In this document: piece after piece, positions 25,864 to 34,284 of the stretch
Numbering within the stretch: the first letter of the stretch is position 1
Layout of the letters: each line of letters starts with the position of its first letter
Assembly: GCF_002836355.1 (NCBI RefSeq)
Contig: NZ_PJCA01000001.1
Span: 124,001 to 188,000 of the forward strand
Source: Moritella sp. Urea-trap-13
GTDB lineage: Bacteria > Pseudomonadota > Gammaproteobacteria > Enterobacterales > Moritellaceae
Length of the DNA: 64,000 bases
Reading direction: 5' to 3'
The notes under the pieces: generated by a model
The model's input: the letters and a program-made list of their open reading frames with translations, nothing else
The model's database searches: none
What the model was told of the DNA's origin: nothing
Position numbers and translations under genes: made by a program

Positions 25864-25895
25864 ATTGTTTATTGTTTATTGTTTATTGTTTATTC
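25861..25895. repeat. Heptanucleotide tandem repeat (TTTATTG)n
   Basis: Four perfect TTTATTG units plus a fifth ending in C follow directly on the T-run of the ybbN terminator. It is 12 bases from the stop of the convergent ABM gene. The tract is a likely slippage site; it does not affect a reading frame here. Confidence 0.9.
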
Positions 25896-25906
25896 CAATA
25901 TTCTAG

Positions 25907-26257
25907 TTATGCATAAACAGGATGATCGTAATGATTACCTTCATCTGTATAAGCCGTTACCATAACGTCAGCAACTAGCCCCGTCTCAGCTTGTACTTGC
26001 GTCTCGAAAAAATGTTGGATCTGTTTGCGATTTCCATGTGCAGTCCAAGCTTCGGCATTTTTCCAAATTTCGTTAAAAGCAATTGAATATTCACTATTGG
26101 TTGCACTTGGATGGCTAATCTGACGAGTCAGCATATATTGAATACAACCTTCCTCTCGATATGAATCCGGTTCTAATGCTTTCAAAATTTCAAATAACTC
26201 ATCTTCCTTGCCTGCTTTTGGTTTAAATTGCGCTAAAACGTATACTCGACTTGTCAT
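25907..26257 (-). CDS. Antibiotic-biosynthesis-monooxygenase (ABM) domain protein
   Basis: A 116-residue protein when started at the ATG at 26255-26257, where AAGGGAAG gives a good Shine-Dalgarno 9 bases upstream. The longer reading adds 33 residues without a start signal. The core is an ABM fold: VLAQFKPKAGKEDELFEILK, SYREEGCIQYMLTRQ, FNEIWKNAEAWTAHGNRKQIQHF (core NEIWKNAEAW). The Glu-Ile-Trp element and the C-terminal His are typical of YgiN/LsrG-like proteins. The reaction is unknown. It is the last gene of the minus-strand series starting with AraC/PEBP, and an unusual pair of overlapping inverted repeats lies just upstream. Confidence 0.82.
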   Translation of the reverse strand: MTSRVYVLAQFKPKAGKEDELFEILKALEPDSYREEGCIQYMLTRQISHPSATNSEYSIAFNEIWKNAEAWTAHGNRKQIQHFFETQVQAETGLVADVMVTAYTDEGNHYDHPVYA

Positions 26258-26375
26258 AATTAAAACTTCCCTTTTGCTTTTATAAACTAAGTTCCAGTCA
26301 ATAAATTTACACCTAAAACAAACAACGTCAAAGATCTTTTCCGATGATATTAGCAATCAACACTGAAGTCGAATA

Positions 26376-26408
26376 AGACTGTTAAGTTTTCATAACAGTC
26401 TGTTATGA
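26376..26408. promoter_or_regulatory. Two overlapping, mutually exclusive inverted repeats
   Basis: TCATAACAG-T-CTGTTATGA (26390-26408) is a perfect 9-bp inverted repeat. Its left arm also belongs to a second perfect repeat, AGACTGTT (26376-26383) with AACAGTCT (26394-26401). In RNA only one can form at a time. It lies between the PEBP stop and the ABM start, so it may be an operator or a terminator/antiterminator-like element. Confidence 0.6.
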
Positions 26409-26413
26409 GAAAG

Positions 26414-26971
26414 CTAATCTCTTTTATATAACGCTTCAATGGTAGTAGAACCAATGGTGTTAGCATTAATCATGTAACCCGCCAGAGCGCCTGAAGCATC
26501 AGCCGGTAACTCCAATTTCTCTACCGATAGCGCATGTACTGTAAATTGGTAATGATGAGCCTGGTCTCCAGATGGTGGGCAAACACCACCAAAACCTCGA
26601 CCACCATAATCATTTTGTACTTGTGAACTACCAACGGGCGCTATATTACTGTTTGTGGCACCCGCTCCCGTTGCGATTTCCGTTACTGTCACCGGGATAT
26701 TAACAATTTGCCAATGCCACCAACCACTACCTGTCGGCGCATCTGGATCATAAGCCGTGATAGCAAAACTTTTTGTGCCGCTTGGTGCATTAGACCATTT
26801 AAGCTGTGGCGATAAATCACCACCAGCGCAACCAAAGCCATTATATACCTGAGCTTTAGCCATCATCTCACCTTGAGCAATATCTTGGCTCGATACAGTA
26901 AAAGAGCCAGCCAATGCCGAGGCCGAGATACTAAGTGATAGAACCGTAAGAAGTTTAAGTGTATGACGCAT
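26414..26971 (-). CDS. YbhB/YbcL-family (PEBP-like) exported protein
   Basis: A 185-residue protein with a Sec signal (MRHTLKLLTVLSLSISASALA) and a single phosphatidylethanolamine-binding-protein fold. The anion-binding-site signatures are AITAYDPDAPTGSGWWHW (about 69-86) and GGVCPPSGDQAHHYQFTVHAL (about 128-148, with the CPP-x-GD-x-HHY core). Bacterial YbhB/YbcL proteins are sometimes called Raf-kinase-inhibitor-like. They are periplasmic or cytoplasmic and their ligand is mostly unknown; YbcL of uropathogenic E. coli affects neutrophil migration. The AraC regulator gene lies 90 bases upstream on the same strand. Family is firm; the role is not. Confidence 0.9.
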   Translation of the reverse strand: MRHTLKLLTVLSLSISASALAGSFTVSSQDIAQGEMMAKAQVYNGFGCAGGDLSPQLKWSNAPSGTKSFAITAYDPDAPTGSGWWHWQIVNIPVTVTEIATGAGATNSNIAPVGSSQVQNDYGGRGFGGVCPPSGDQAHHYQFTVHALSVEKLELPADASGALAGYMINANTIGSTTIEALYKRD

Positions 26972-27061
26972 AATAATCCTTATTCACAGCTAATTGATTG
27001 AATGCCTATGTTAGTCTTTTTTTTTAAGCTAATTTAGACCAAAAACCATCAATCTTTCGCC

Positions 27062-27889
27062 CTAACCCGCCATTTTAGTTTTTCGCAACTCAGAAGGGGT
27101 TAACCCAAAACGACCCTTAAAACGATCTGTAAAACGTGATTGCGATTGGTAACCACATTTTTCCGCAATCAGACCAATAGCATGATGCGTGGTTTGCAAC
27201 AAATCTAAACCTAGCCCTAGTCTAGCTTGATCCTTAATTTCTTGCACACTGGTGCCTTCTAATTTCAATTTGCGACGTAACGTAGATTCACTCATTGCCA
27301 ACTGCTCACAAATATGTTCAATGGTTAGTGTATTAAAACCCTGCGCACAAAACATATCATGCAACCGATTACCAATTTGGGGATTGCCAACCATGGATAA
27401 AATTTCTTGATGACCCAGATGACACAATAACGCGATAATTTCTTTTTTACGTAACGACAACACTGGTTTTGGAGCCCACTCAGCACTTTCGACAAATTGC
27501 TGTAAACAGATAGCTAATATCGGTGTAGTTTTACCAATATAATAATTTTTCTGATTAAATTCGCTAATTTGCAGACCATCAAAGTCTTGATAATCAAATT
27601 CAATTAACAAGGCCAAATATTCTTTATTTTTAGGTATATTGCGGATGGTGATCGTCGAGCTATCGGACAAAAATATAAAATCACCCGCATGACAAATTAA
27701 TTCACTATCCTTGCCAAGCGCTTTATCGCCGTTAAGAATAACAATTAATAATGGTTTCACAATCGGGACATTTAACAGCTTTTGCTCTTTGACTGAGGAG
27801 TACACAGTAAAAGGTAATTCATGCTTTTCGCGAGTGCTATTAACTGTATTTTTAACCGTATTGTTCACTGTATCCAGTAGGTTTTGCAT
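27062..27889 (-). CDS. AraC-family transcriptional regulator
   Basis: A 275-residue protein with an N-terminal cupin-like effector domain (about 20-140; LICHAGDFIFLSDSSTITI) and a C-terminal AraC/XylS DNA-binding domain (about 170-272). The latter shows both HTH units: LTIEHICEQLAMSESTLRRK and GLIAEKCGYQSQSRFTDRFK, with the family PSELRKTK end. It resembles the GadX/RhaS-like regulators of small stress or virulence modules. It precedes the PEBP and ABM genes on the same strand and probably controls them. The leader starts with several near-repeats of NTVNNTVKNTVNST-type residues, an odd low-complexity N-terminus. The start is uncertain within those 15 residues. Confidence 0.88.
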   Translation of the reverse strand: MQNLLDTVNNTVKNTVNSTREKHELPFTVYSSVKEQKLLNVPIVKPLLIVILNGDKALGKDSELICHAGDFIFLSDSSTITIRNIPKNKEYLALLIEFDYQDFDGLQISEFNQKNYYIGKTTPILAICLQQFVESAEWAPKPVLSLRKKEIIALLCHLGHQEILSMVGNPQIGNRLHDMFCAQGFNTLTIEHICEQLAMSESTLRRKLKLEGTSVQEIKDQARLGLGLDLLQTTHHAIGLIAEKCGYQSQSRFTDRFKGRFGLTPSELRKTKMAG

Positions 27890-27922
27890 AGTGTCCTATT
27901 GCTATCTATGTCTATATTGCGC

Positions 27923-28447
27923 TTAACGGCTAGGTATTTGCAGATACTTATCTTGCAAAATATACATGCGTTTTACATCTCGATATTGACCGTTAATGAA
28001 TATCTCTTTGATAAAGTAACCCTCTTCTACAAAGCCGCAATCTTCATACAAATGAATTGCCTTTTCATTTTCTGTTGCTACGACTAAATACACTTTGTGC
28101 AAATTCAAGATAGTGAAGGAGTAATCCAATGCTCTATTAATTAACTCTCTAGCGAAGCCTTTACCTTGATGTTCGGTATTAATAATAATTTGGAACTCAG
28201 CTCGACGATGAATGTAATCAATTTCGATTAGTTCCACTAAACCTACTAGCTCTTTTTTAGCATTTTCAACCACAAAACGACGTTCGGCATTATCGTGAAT
28301 GTGCCGATTGTAAAGCTCTTCAAGTTCATCAAATGATTCGTATGGCTCTTCAAACCAATACGACATAATACTGCGATTATTATTTAAATTATGAACAAAG
28401 CGCAGATCATTTCGCTCAAGTGCCCGAAGGCGTAATTTATCATTCAT
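27923..28447 (-). CDS. speG: Spermidine N1-acetyltransferase
   Basis: A 174-residue GNAT enzyme that acetylates spermidine and spermine with acetyl-CoA, protecting the cell from polyamine toxicity at low temperature or in stationary phase. It closely follows SpeG: LRALERNDLRFVHNLNNN at the start, YWFEEPYESFDELEELYNRH, then HIHDNAERRFVVE. The acetyl-CoA loop is NTEHQGKGFARELI (Q-x-x-G-x-A), and the end is NEKAIHLYEDCGFVEEG followed by EIFINGQYRDV. Length and the dodecameric-enzyme signature fit V. cholerae and E. coli SpeG. It sits between the AraC gene and the cytochrome gene on the same strand, within cluster 2, but is probably an ordinary core function. The ATG has AAGG upstream. Confidence 0.95.
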   Translation of the reverse strand: MNDKLRLRALERNDLRFVHNLNNNRSIMSYWFEEPYESFDELEELYNRHIHDNAERRFVVENAKKELVGLVELIEIDYIHRRAEFQIIINTEHQGKGFARELINRALDYSFTILNLHKVYLVVATENEKAIHLYEDCGFVEEGYFIKEIFINGQYRDVKRMYILQDKYLQIPSR

Positions 28448-28508
28448 ACGATAACCTTAATATGTAACATAGACAGCTGCGTTTTAGCTTGTTCACTGTA
28501 GCAGATTG

Positions 28509-30569
28509 TTACAGCGAGTTAACAGAAAAGAAAATCGCTTGTTTAGGAAAATCGGTTCTCGCTTTGTTAAGCTCAATATTGTATTTCGCTATGTAACCCA
28601 TTTTTTGCAAGCTCAATAGATAAATATAACGATAGTGGCTGTTACTCGCATCTGCTTGCGCTGCTTGACTCAGCAGCAACACACTTTCTTGCAATTTACC
28701 TTGTCTGATAAAAAATAATCCAAATGAGAAATGCATTGCTGGTGTGGCTATCTTGTTGTTAATCGCCTTAGCATAAATACTTTGTTCTAAATTTTTCTTC
28801 CCTAACTGACGGTATAATTCAGCTAAATTAATGTAAGATCCATCAAAATAGGGGTCGCGCTTAATTGCAGCTAAATACAATGCAATAGCTTTAGCAGGTT
28901 CGTTACCTCCTAGCCATTTATCTGCTTGGTTAAGTAACCCCTCCGCGCGCCATAATGACTGGTCTTGCATTATATTAAACTCATCAACAGCCGCGATGAA
29001 CTGTTTATGCCATCGTTCTGGGATCGGGTTATAAAGTAACTGCTTTACCGCTTCGACTCTAACGGCTTTACGCGGGTCAGTTAGCCGAAGACCAAGATAT
29101 TTGGCTTTATCTTGTTCCGTTAATAGCGAGCTTATTTTAGTCGCAGCCAGTCGGATCAGTTCTTCCTTTGAATTTAAATAAGGTGTTAATTGCTCCCCTG
29201 TTAACTGCGTAAATAATTGTGGCAGCAGCATCAATGTTGCAGCTCGCTTAATAACGGGGAAGTTAATATCGTTTATCACCAACCATAATTTATTATGCTC
29301 GCTGAGTTTTCCAGCCCGAGCGAGAGCAAAAGTATGGCTGCTATCTGAACGAGGCGGCACCTCTCCAAATAAACTTTTATAAGCGTTTATCGACCATTGC
29401 TTATTTTTATCTGTATGACAGGATAAACACACATCAGGGCTTTGATATGCATGTGCGAGTGGTGCGTTAGGGATGATAAAACTATGATCTCGTCTCGCGT
29501 CCACCCCCATGTAAGTTGTTTCTGGCATATGGCAGTCAACGCATTGCGTAGAGTCTGTGCTTCCTTGGTGCTTATTATGCTTGTTTGTGAAGTACTCATC
29601 GGCAGAATGACACGATAAACATAAACCATCACCTTGAACTTTTACCTTCATGTTGTGCTTATCATGGCAGTCTAAGCAATTCACTCCTGCTTGAGCCATT
29701 TTACTCTGCATAAATGATCCGTAGACATACACTTCATCTTTAATCTGTCCATCGGGATAATAGAAAGGTAGTTCGAGTAAACTGGGGCTGTGCTTATCGA
29801 GATAATGCCCTTGCGCACTAAACCCATCGGTTAATGGCTCGCGTAAACTATGGCAAGAAAAACAAGTTTCGATTGTCTGTGTATTTCTCGGTTCACCAAT
29901 CCACTTAGCGACCTTGCCTGTTGTATCTCGCTGCCACGTACCTGTCGGTTTATTACTCGCAGTATAGTTTGGTGCATGTTCATTATGGCACGATAAACAA
30001 CCGACATTTATCTCTTTCCACGCGCTATTAAATAAATTGTTATCACTATCAAAGTTACGCTGCAGCTGACTAGAATGGCAATCAGCACACATACCATTCC
30101 AATTTTGTAAGGGCTGTTGCCAATGATAACGATTTTCTGTATCGAGCTTATCGGTGACGCCTTGGTTGATATGAAACCAGCGTTGTCCATCTTGCTCTTT
30201 GGGTCGAGCATCCCATGAGTAAGGCAGTACTTGTAAATGACCATTTCCAGTGGCTACTAAGTATTGCTGTAATGGGTAATGACCGAAGGTTTTTTCAATT
30301 TTAAACTTTCGGTTTATTCCCTGCTCGGTCAATAACGCATAAAAAGTATTTTGCTCTTTTTTTATTGAAAAATGATTATTGTATTGATCAGCATAAGTTT
30401 GCGTTAAATCGGCATTGATAGACTCAGAGGAGGGTTCTGACATCGCTTTAGCGTGATCAGATTGGGACCACATTTTTGCTTATTGTTGATGGCAAGATGT
30501 ACAATCTTGCACCTTGGCATTCACAAATAATGAAATAGCAAATAATGCAATTATTTGTAATATTTTCAT
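28509..30569 (-). pseudogene. Octaheme c-type cytochrome with C-terminal HEAT/TPR repeats, interrupted by an in-frame TAA
   Basis: From an ATG at 30567-30569 the frame encodes a signal peptide (MKILQIIALFAISLFVNA), a first haem motif CTSCHQQ, then a TAA at 30480-30482. It then reads on without a break as AKMWSQSDHAKAM for 654 more residues from the next ATG at 30473. Related cytochromes read C-x-x-C-H-Q..W..S-D-H-A-K-A-M straight through, so a single CAA-to-TAA change (Q to stop) explains the break. Seven further CxxCH motifs follow (CADCH, CLSCH, CFSCH, CLDCH, CLSCH, CVDCH, CLSCH), giving eight haems, then HEAT-like helices (about 400-500) and TPRs (about 520-640). The intact protein would be a periplasmic electron-transfer or reductase protein. 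As it stands, the long part lacks export signal. A real mutation or a sequencing error are both possible. Confidence 0.85.
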
Positions 30570-30594
30570 CCAATAATCCAATATGAAATGTAAA

Positions 30595-30612
30595 AGGGGA
30601 GCAAACTCCCCT
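30595..30612 (-). terminator. Intrinsic terminator after the Cys-type sulfatase
   Basis: AGGGGAG-caaa-CTCCCCT is a perfect 7-bp GC-rich stem, followed on the minus strand by TTTTACATTTC. It separates the sulfatase at 30639 from the cytochrome gene at 30569. Confidence 0.82.
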
Positions 30613-30638
30613 GATTATTTTTGGTAACCGAGTTAGTA

Positions 30639-32066
30639 TTATTCGTAACCTTTGAATTCTTCACCCGGCTGAATATTTCGGTATTCTTTCATGCTGGTTT
30701 TTAAATCCACAATACGCTTCATGATTGGTTCCATTACCCACGCATGAGCATACCCTTTATTACCCCAGAGTTCATAAGCTTCCTTCGGGTCATTTTTAAT
30801 ATCGTAAATTTGTGGGAAGGTAAATTTTGTGGCAACAACTGAATGTGTCGATTCAGTCGCCATAAAGTGCGCTTTAATATTTTTCCACTTCACTGCAAAT
30901 AATTCATCACCAACAAAAACAATAAAGTGGTCTCGATTTGATTTAGCTTGCTTACCGAGAAAGAAATCTTTTTGGTCAACACCATCAATAGGACGATCTT
31001 TAGGTACTAAATTATTTGCCCCAGCAAAACTCGCAATGGTGGTGTACATATCGATATCACCGACGATCTCATCCGATACTCGACCAGCTTTAATTTTATT
31101 CGGGTAGCGGATCATCGCCGGAGTCCGTAAACCACCTTCATAGGCAGTGCTTAAACCGCCACGCCATGGGCCATTTGAACCACCACCGCCATCCTCTCCT
31201 ACAGCAAGACTGCCTTGTGGGAAATTACCTGCACCATTATCACCACTTAAAATAACCAGCGTATTATCAGCAATGCCTGCCTCTTCAATCGCGTTTAATA
31301 CTAAACCAATGTTGTGATCTACTTCCAGTTGAGTGTCAGCATAAATGCCTGCTTTTGATGCATTAGTAAAATCGGGGTGCACAGTAAAAGGCGGATGAAA
31401 ATGTGTAAATCCAACATAACTAAAGAAAGGTTTACCTGATTTTGCTTGTTTTTTAATATTGGCAATCGCGCGTTCAGTTATTTCACGATCCAATGTTGTT
31501 TTAGCTGGGATATCAAATGTTTTCACTTTTTTTGCATCTTTACCTTTATAACCTTCATAGATATAAGGCGTTGAAGCAACAGCAGGATCCCATTGAGGCG
31601 TGGTCGTATAGCTCGCTGCATTAGTACCTTCTTGAGTCCCCCAAAAATAATCATACCCTTGATAATTTGGTAGTTTTTTAATATTTGCGCCTACATGCCA
31701 TTTACCAAAAAGCGTTGTATGGTAGCCAGCATCCGACAACAACTCTGGTAGGGTATACTCCCAATTAGCGAGACCATCTGGTTCTCCTGGGGCAGGTACT
31801 TTTTGATTACCGGTACGGATAGGCAGACGACCTGTATGCAAAGCCGAACGCGTCGGAGTACATTGATTCTGTACGTTAAAATTAGTGAGTCGAAGACCTT
31901 GATTGGCAAAGTCATCGATATTAGGTGTCTGGATCGTACTACCTTGAATACTGAGATCTCCAGCGCCCCAGTTATCAACCAATAGATAGATAATATTGGG
32001 CTTTTCAGCTGCTATTACATTAGCGGATATTGCTATACAGCTGGCGAGTAAAAGCGTCTTGAACAT
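30639..32066 (-). CDS. Arylsulfatase, Cys-type formylglycine precursor, exported
   Basis: A 475-residue sulfatase with a signal peptide (MFKTLLLASCIAISANVIAA). The active-site motif is C69-T-P-T-R73 in NQCTPTRSALHTGR, the classical Cys-type C-x-P-x-R. Metal ligands are expected in YLLVDNWGAGD (Asp31, Asn32) and VILSGDNGAGN (about 253-263). His residues in LFGKWHVG (about 120) and YVGFTHFHPPF (about 218) match the family's catalytic His and Lys/His positions. It cleaves sulfate esters in the periplasm and needs a maturase; the only one here is the anSME at 15819, about 14 kb away. It lies between a choloylglycine-hydrolase-like gene and the interrupted octaheme cytochrome, all on the minus strand. 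Substrate not predictable. Confidence 0.93.
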   Translation of the reverse strand: MFKTLLLASCIAISANVIAAEKPNIIYLLVDNWGAGDLSIQGSTIQTPNIDDFANQGLRLTNFNVQNQCTPTRSALHTGRLPIRTGNQKVPAPGEPDGLANWEYTLPELLSDAGYHTTLFGKWHVGANIKKLPNYQGYDYFWGTQEGTNAASYTTTPQWDPAVASTPYIYEGYKGKDAKKVKTFDIPAKTTLDREITERAIANIKKQAKSGKPFFSYVGFTHFHPPFTVHPDFTNASKAGIYADTQLEVDHNIGLVLNAIEEAGIADNTLVILSGDNGAGNFPQGSLAVGEDGGGGSNGPWRGGLSTAYEGGLRTPAMIRYPNKIKAGRVSDEIVGDIDMYTTIASFAGANNLVPKDRPIDGVDQKDFFLGKQAKSNRDHFIVFVGDELFAVKWKNIKAHFMATESTHSVVATKFTFPQIYDIKNDPKEAYELWGNKGYAHAWVMEPIMKRIVDLKTSMKEYRNIQPGEEFKGYE

Positions 32067-32219
32067 AATATGCCCTATATTTAAGTGAAGAATGAATTAG
32101 ACTCATGACTATAGACAACACCGAAAAATAAGCATGCCATCAATAATATATAGACCTAATACTAACGAATCCCCACGAAATTGAAGAATATTAATGTTTA
32201 TAGCGATTGACTCAGTAGA

Positions 32220-33212
32220 CTATATTAATGGTGCAATCGCATTCACCGTCAATGGCTGTCTAAAATCTTTACCCATTAATTCATATACATTAAATTTAAT
32301 CGTATTCCAGTTCTCACCAAAATTATATTCCATGACACTGTCACCGGTTTCTAAACTTTGTGATAACGTCCACTCAGTAGCATAACCAGACATGCCGTTG
32401 CCAAAGTCTTTATAAGGCGCATCGGTTGGTACCCTAAATGGCACACTGGCAATTTTCATCAAGCCATTCTGTATGCTAGTCGGTTCAGTTAGTTTACTTT
32501 TATAATAACTGGCGTGAATAAAACGACTTTCAGCACTGGCATTACCTTTCGAACCAAAATTAGTATTGCGGTCAGCATTTGTCCATGACGGCTGATATTT
32601 TTCACGACTATCGATATGGGTTTGTAACGACGGATCATTGGTCATTACCATCGCAGATTCACCACGATAAATTTTCAAGCCCGAGTCATCCAACTCGATC
32701 ACTGCCCGATCGCCTGATTTATCGGTAATCGACCAATGCAATTTAATATCCATTGGCATACCCGCCAGTTTTAGCTTTTGTATTTTAAGCTGGGGTAATG
32801 CATTAACGGCTTGCTCAACAGAAGCATAATTAGCCAGCAAATATTCACCGACGGTAAATTGCGATATGGCATCATCACTACTCTTATCCTGTAGTGTCAT
32901 TGGTGTATAATACAGCGCGTTCATTTGTAAACCTTCGCTATTTACCCCGTCATGCACCAGTTCACCATAAGCTAAAACAGCAACAATATCATACTTAACG
33001 CGGTACTCATTACCATGACCAGCACCTTGCAGAGAACGTACGCTGCCTTTGTTAATATTACCTAATATGGGATTAGTTGATTCTACCCAATCGTTAGTCC
33101 GCGAGGTAAAAACACCTTGTTCAGTATTCCAAGCAATAGAGGTACAAGCTTGAGCAATACTTGCAGAGGTTAACGCGGCAAATAGGGAAATTTTGATAGC
33201 ATTCTTTTTCAT
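32220..33212 (-). CDS. Choloylglycine hydrolase / penicillin V acylase family Ntn-hydrolase, exported
   Basis: A 330-residue N-terminal-nucleophile hydrolase that cleaves linear amide bonds. The signal peptide MKKNAIKISLFAALTSASIAQA is followed directly by the catalytic Cys23 (AQA|CTSIAWN). Removal of the signal therefore exposes the nucleophile, the Gram-negative CGH pattern. Other family marks are FTSRTNDWVES (Arg and Asp of the active site), the LVHDGVNSEGLQMNALYY loop, and VMTNDPSL with the Asn oxyanion residue. Family members hydrolyse conjugated bile salts, penicillin V or N-acyl-homoserine lactones. Marine Gram-negative members are often acylases of quorum-sensing or bile molecules. 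It lies downstream of a LysR gene and upstream of a sulfatase on the same strand. Confidence 0.9.
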   Translation of the reverse strand: MKKNAIKISLFAALTSASIAQACTSIAWNTEQGVFTSRTNDWVESTNPILGNINKGSVRSLQGAGHGNEYRVKYDIVAVLAYGELVHDGVNSEGLQMNALYYTPMTLQDKSSDDAISQFTVGEYLLANYASVEQAVNALPQLKIQKLKLAGMPMDIKLHWSITDKSGDRAVIELDDSGLKIYRGESAMVMTNDPSLQTHIDSREKYQPSWTNADRNTNFGSKGNASAESRFIHASYYKSKLTEPTSIQNGLMKIASVPFRVPTDAPYKDFGNGMSGYATEWTLSQSLETGDSVMEYNFGENWNTIKFNVYELMGKDFRQPLTVNAIAPLI

Positions 33213-33300
33213 GGTATTTCCTGCATCCAGTAAATGAAGTTACAGAATACAAGAAAATTCAGAGCAGTTTAAATCACATTTGATGGATTAAACCCTCACA

Positions 33301-34209
33301 TCAAATACTGTACTTTTGCGATAACTGCGCGAGTAACGCCATAATTCGGCCACGTACAGGCCCTTGCTTAGATTGGTGTGTAGTCCAAATAGCAAGTGGG
33401 AAACGCACTGTCGTATTCACTTCTTTGACATGAAATTCAGTCAATTTTTTATCTGCCAGTAATTCACTTACAGCATGCTTAGGAACTAAAGCCCAACCCT
33501 CTCCCGAAGCTAATAGAGTAAGAAACACACTCATATTTTCAATTCGTTGCACATGATTAGAAACAGTGACCATTTTATCTATGCCTGCACTAAAATAATC
33601 TTCCAACATTAACTGGCGATACTTTTTAAGTTCATTGATGGTGATTTTTTTGTTTTCAAACAGCGCGGAGTTAGATGCCGCACATAAACAAAATGGCATG
33701 CTGGCTAAATAAACATACTCATGAGCTGAAATGGATTTAGTATCATGAATAAAGACAACGCCTAAGTCTGCCTCTCCAGTCCCTAACGCTTGTTTCACTT
33801 CCTGATTATTCCGATGTAACCAATGCACATTGACGTCTTTAAACTCTACTCTTAATGCCATCATGACATCTGCGATTAACTGCATCGGCACTAAATCACT
33901 GTGGTAAATGGTAATATCCGTTTCTATTCCCAATTCCATACTCTGACAAATATGCTCAAAAGACTGGGTATATTCAGCCAAATTTTTAGCATGAGTATAC
34001 AAGGAGGTTCCTGCATCGGTGAGGACTGGAAACTTGCCTGTACGGTCAAACAATACCAAATTTGTTTCTATCTCAAGGTTATTAATCACCTGACCTAAAG
34101 TAGTTCGATGTCTATTTAACTGTCTTGCCGCTGCGCTAAAAGAGCCCAATTCTGCAACGCTGACGAAGGCTCTTATCTGTTCATAACTAATATTCATCTG
34201 AGGACTCAA
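33301..34209 (-). CDS. LysR-family regulator, head of cluster 2
   Basis: A 302-residue LysR protein with the N-terminal wHTH (IRAFVSVAELGSFSAAARQL followed by NRHRTTLGQVINNLEIETN) and a substrate domain to the end (ADLGVVFIHD, LTLLASGEGWALVPKHAVSE). The HTH sequence HRTTLGQVINNLE resembles LysR proteins near acetate/sulfur-metabolism genes in Vibrio-like bacteria, but that is a weak hint. It is followed on the same strand, 88 bases away, by the Ntn-hydrolase gene and then by the Cys-type sulfatase, so it is their likely regulator. Its upstream side runs into the decayed ybbN copy. Confidence 0.87.
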   Translation of the reverse strand: MSPQMNISYEQIRAFVSVAELGSFSAAARQLNRHRTTLGQVINNLEIETNLVLFDRTGKFPVLTDAGTSLYTHAKNLAEYTQSFEHICQSMELGIETDITIYHSDLVPMQLIADVMMALRVEFKDVNVHWLHRNNQEVKQALGTGEADLGVVFIHDTKSISAHEYVYLASMPFCLCAASNSALFENKKITINELKKYRQLMLEDYFSAGIDKMVTVSNHVQRIENMSVFLTLLASGEGWALVPKHAVSELLADKKLTEFHVKEVNTTVRFPLAIWTTHQSKQGPVRGRIMALLAQLSQKYSI

Positions 34210-34284
34210 TCATTCATAGGCATGTTTAACTGTACCGTAATTGCGTTTTATAGTGAAGTAACTCAAGGCTGTAAACGAATAGAT

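Noticed and set aside
25861-25895. Heptamer repeat as a CRISPR or satellite
   Set aside because: Unit length and lack of spacers rule out a CRISPR array; it is a simple sequence repeat.
30480-30482. Recoding of the TAA (for example by read-through) to give a full octaheme cytochrome
   Set aside because: TAA is not a selenocysteine or pyrrolysine codon, and nothing nearby resembles a recoding signal; a nonsense mutation or read error is simpler.
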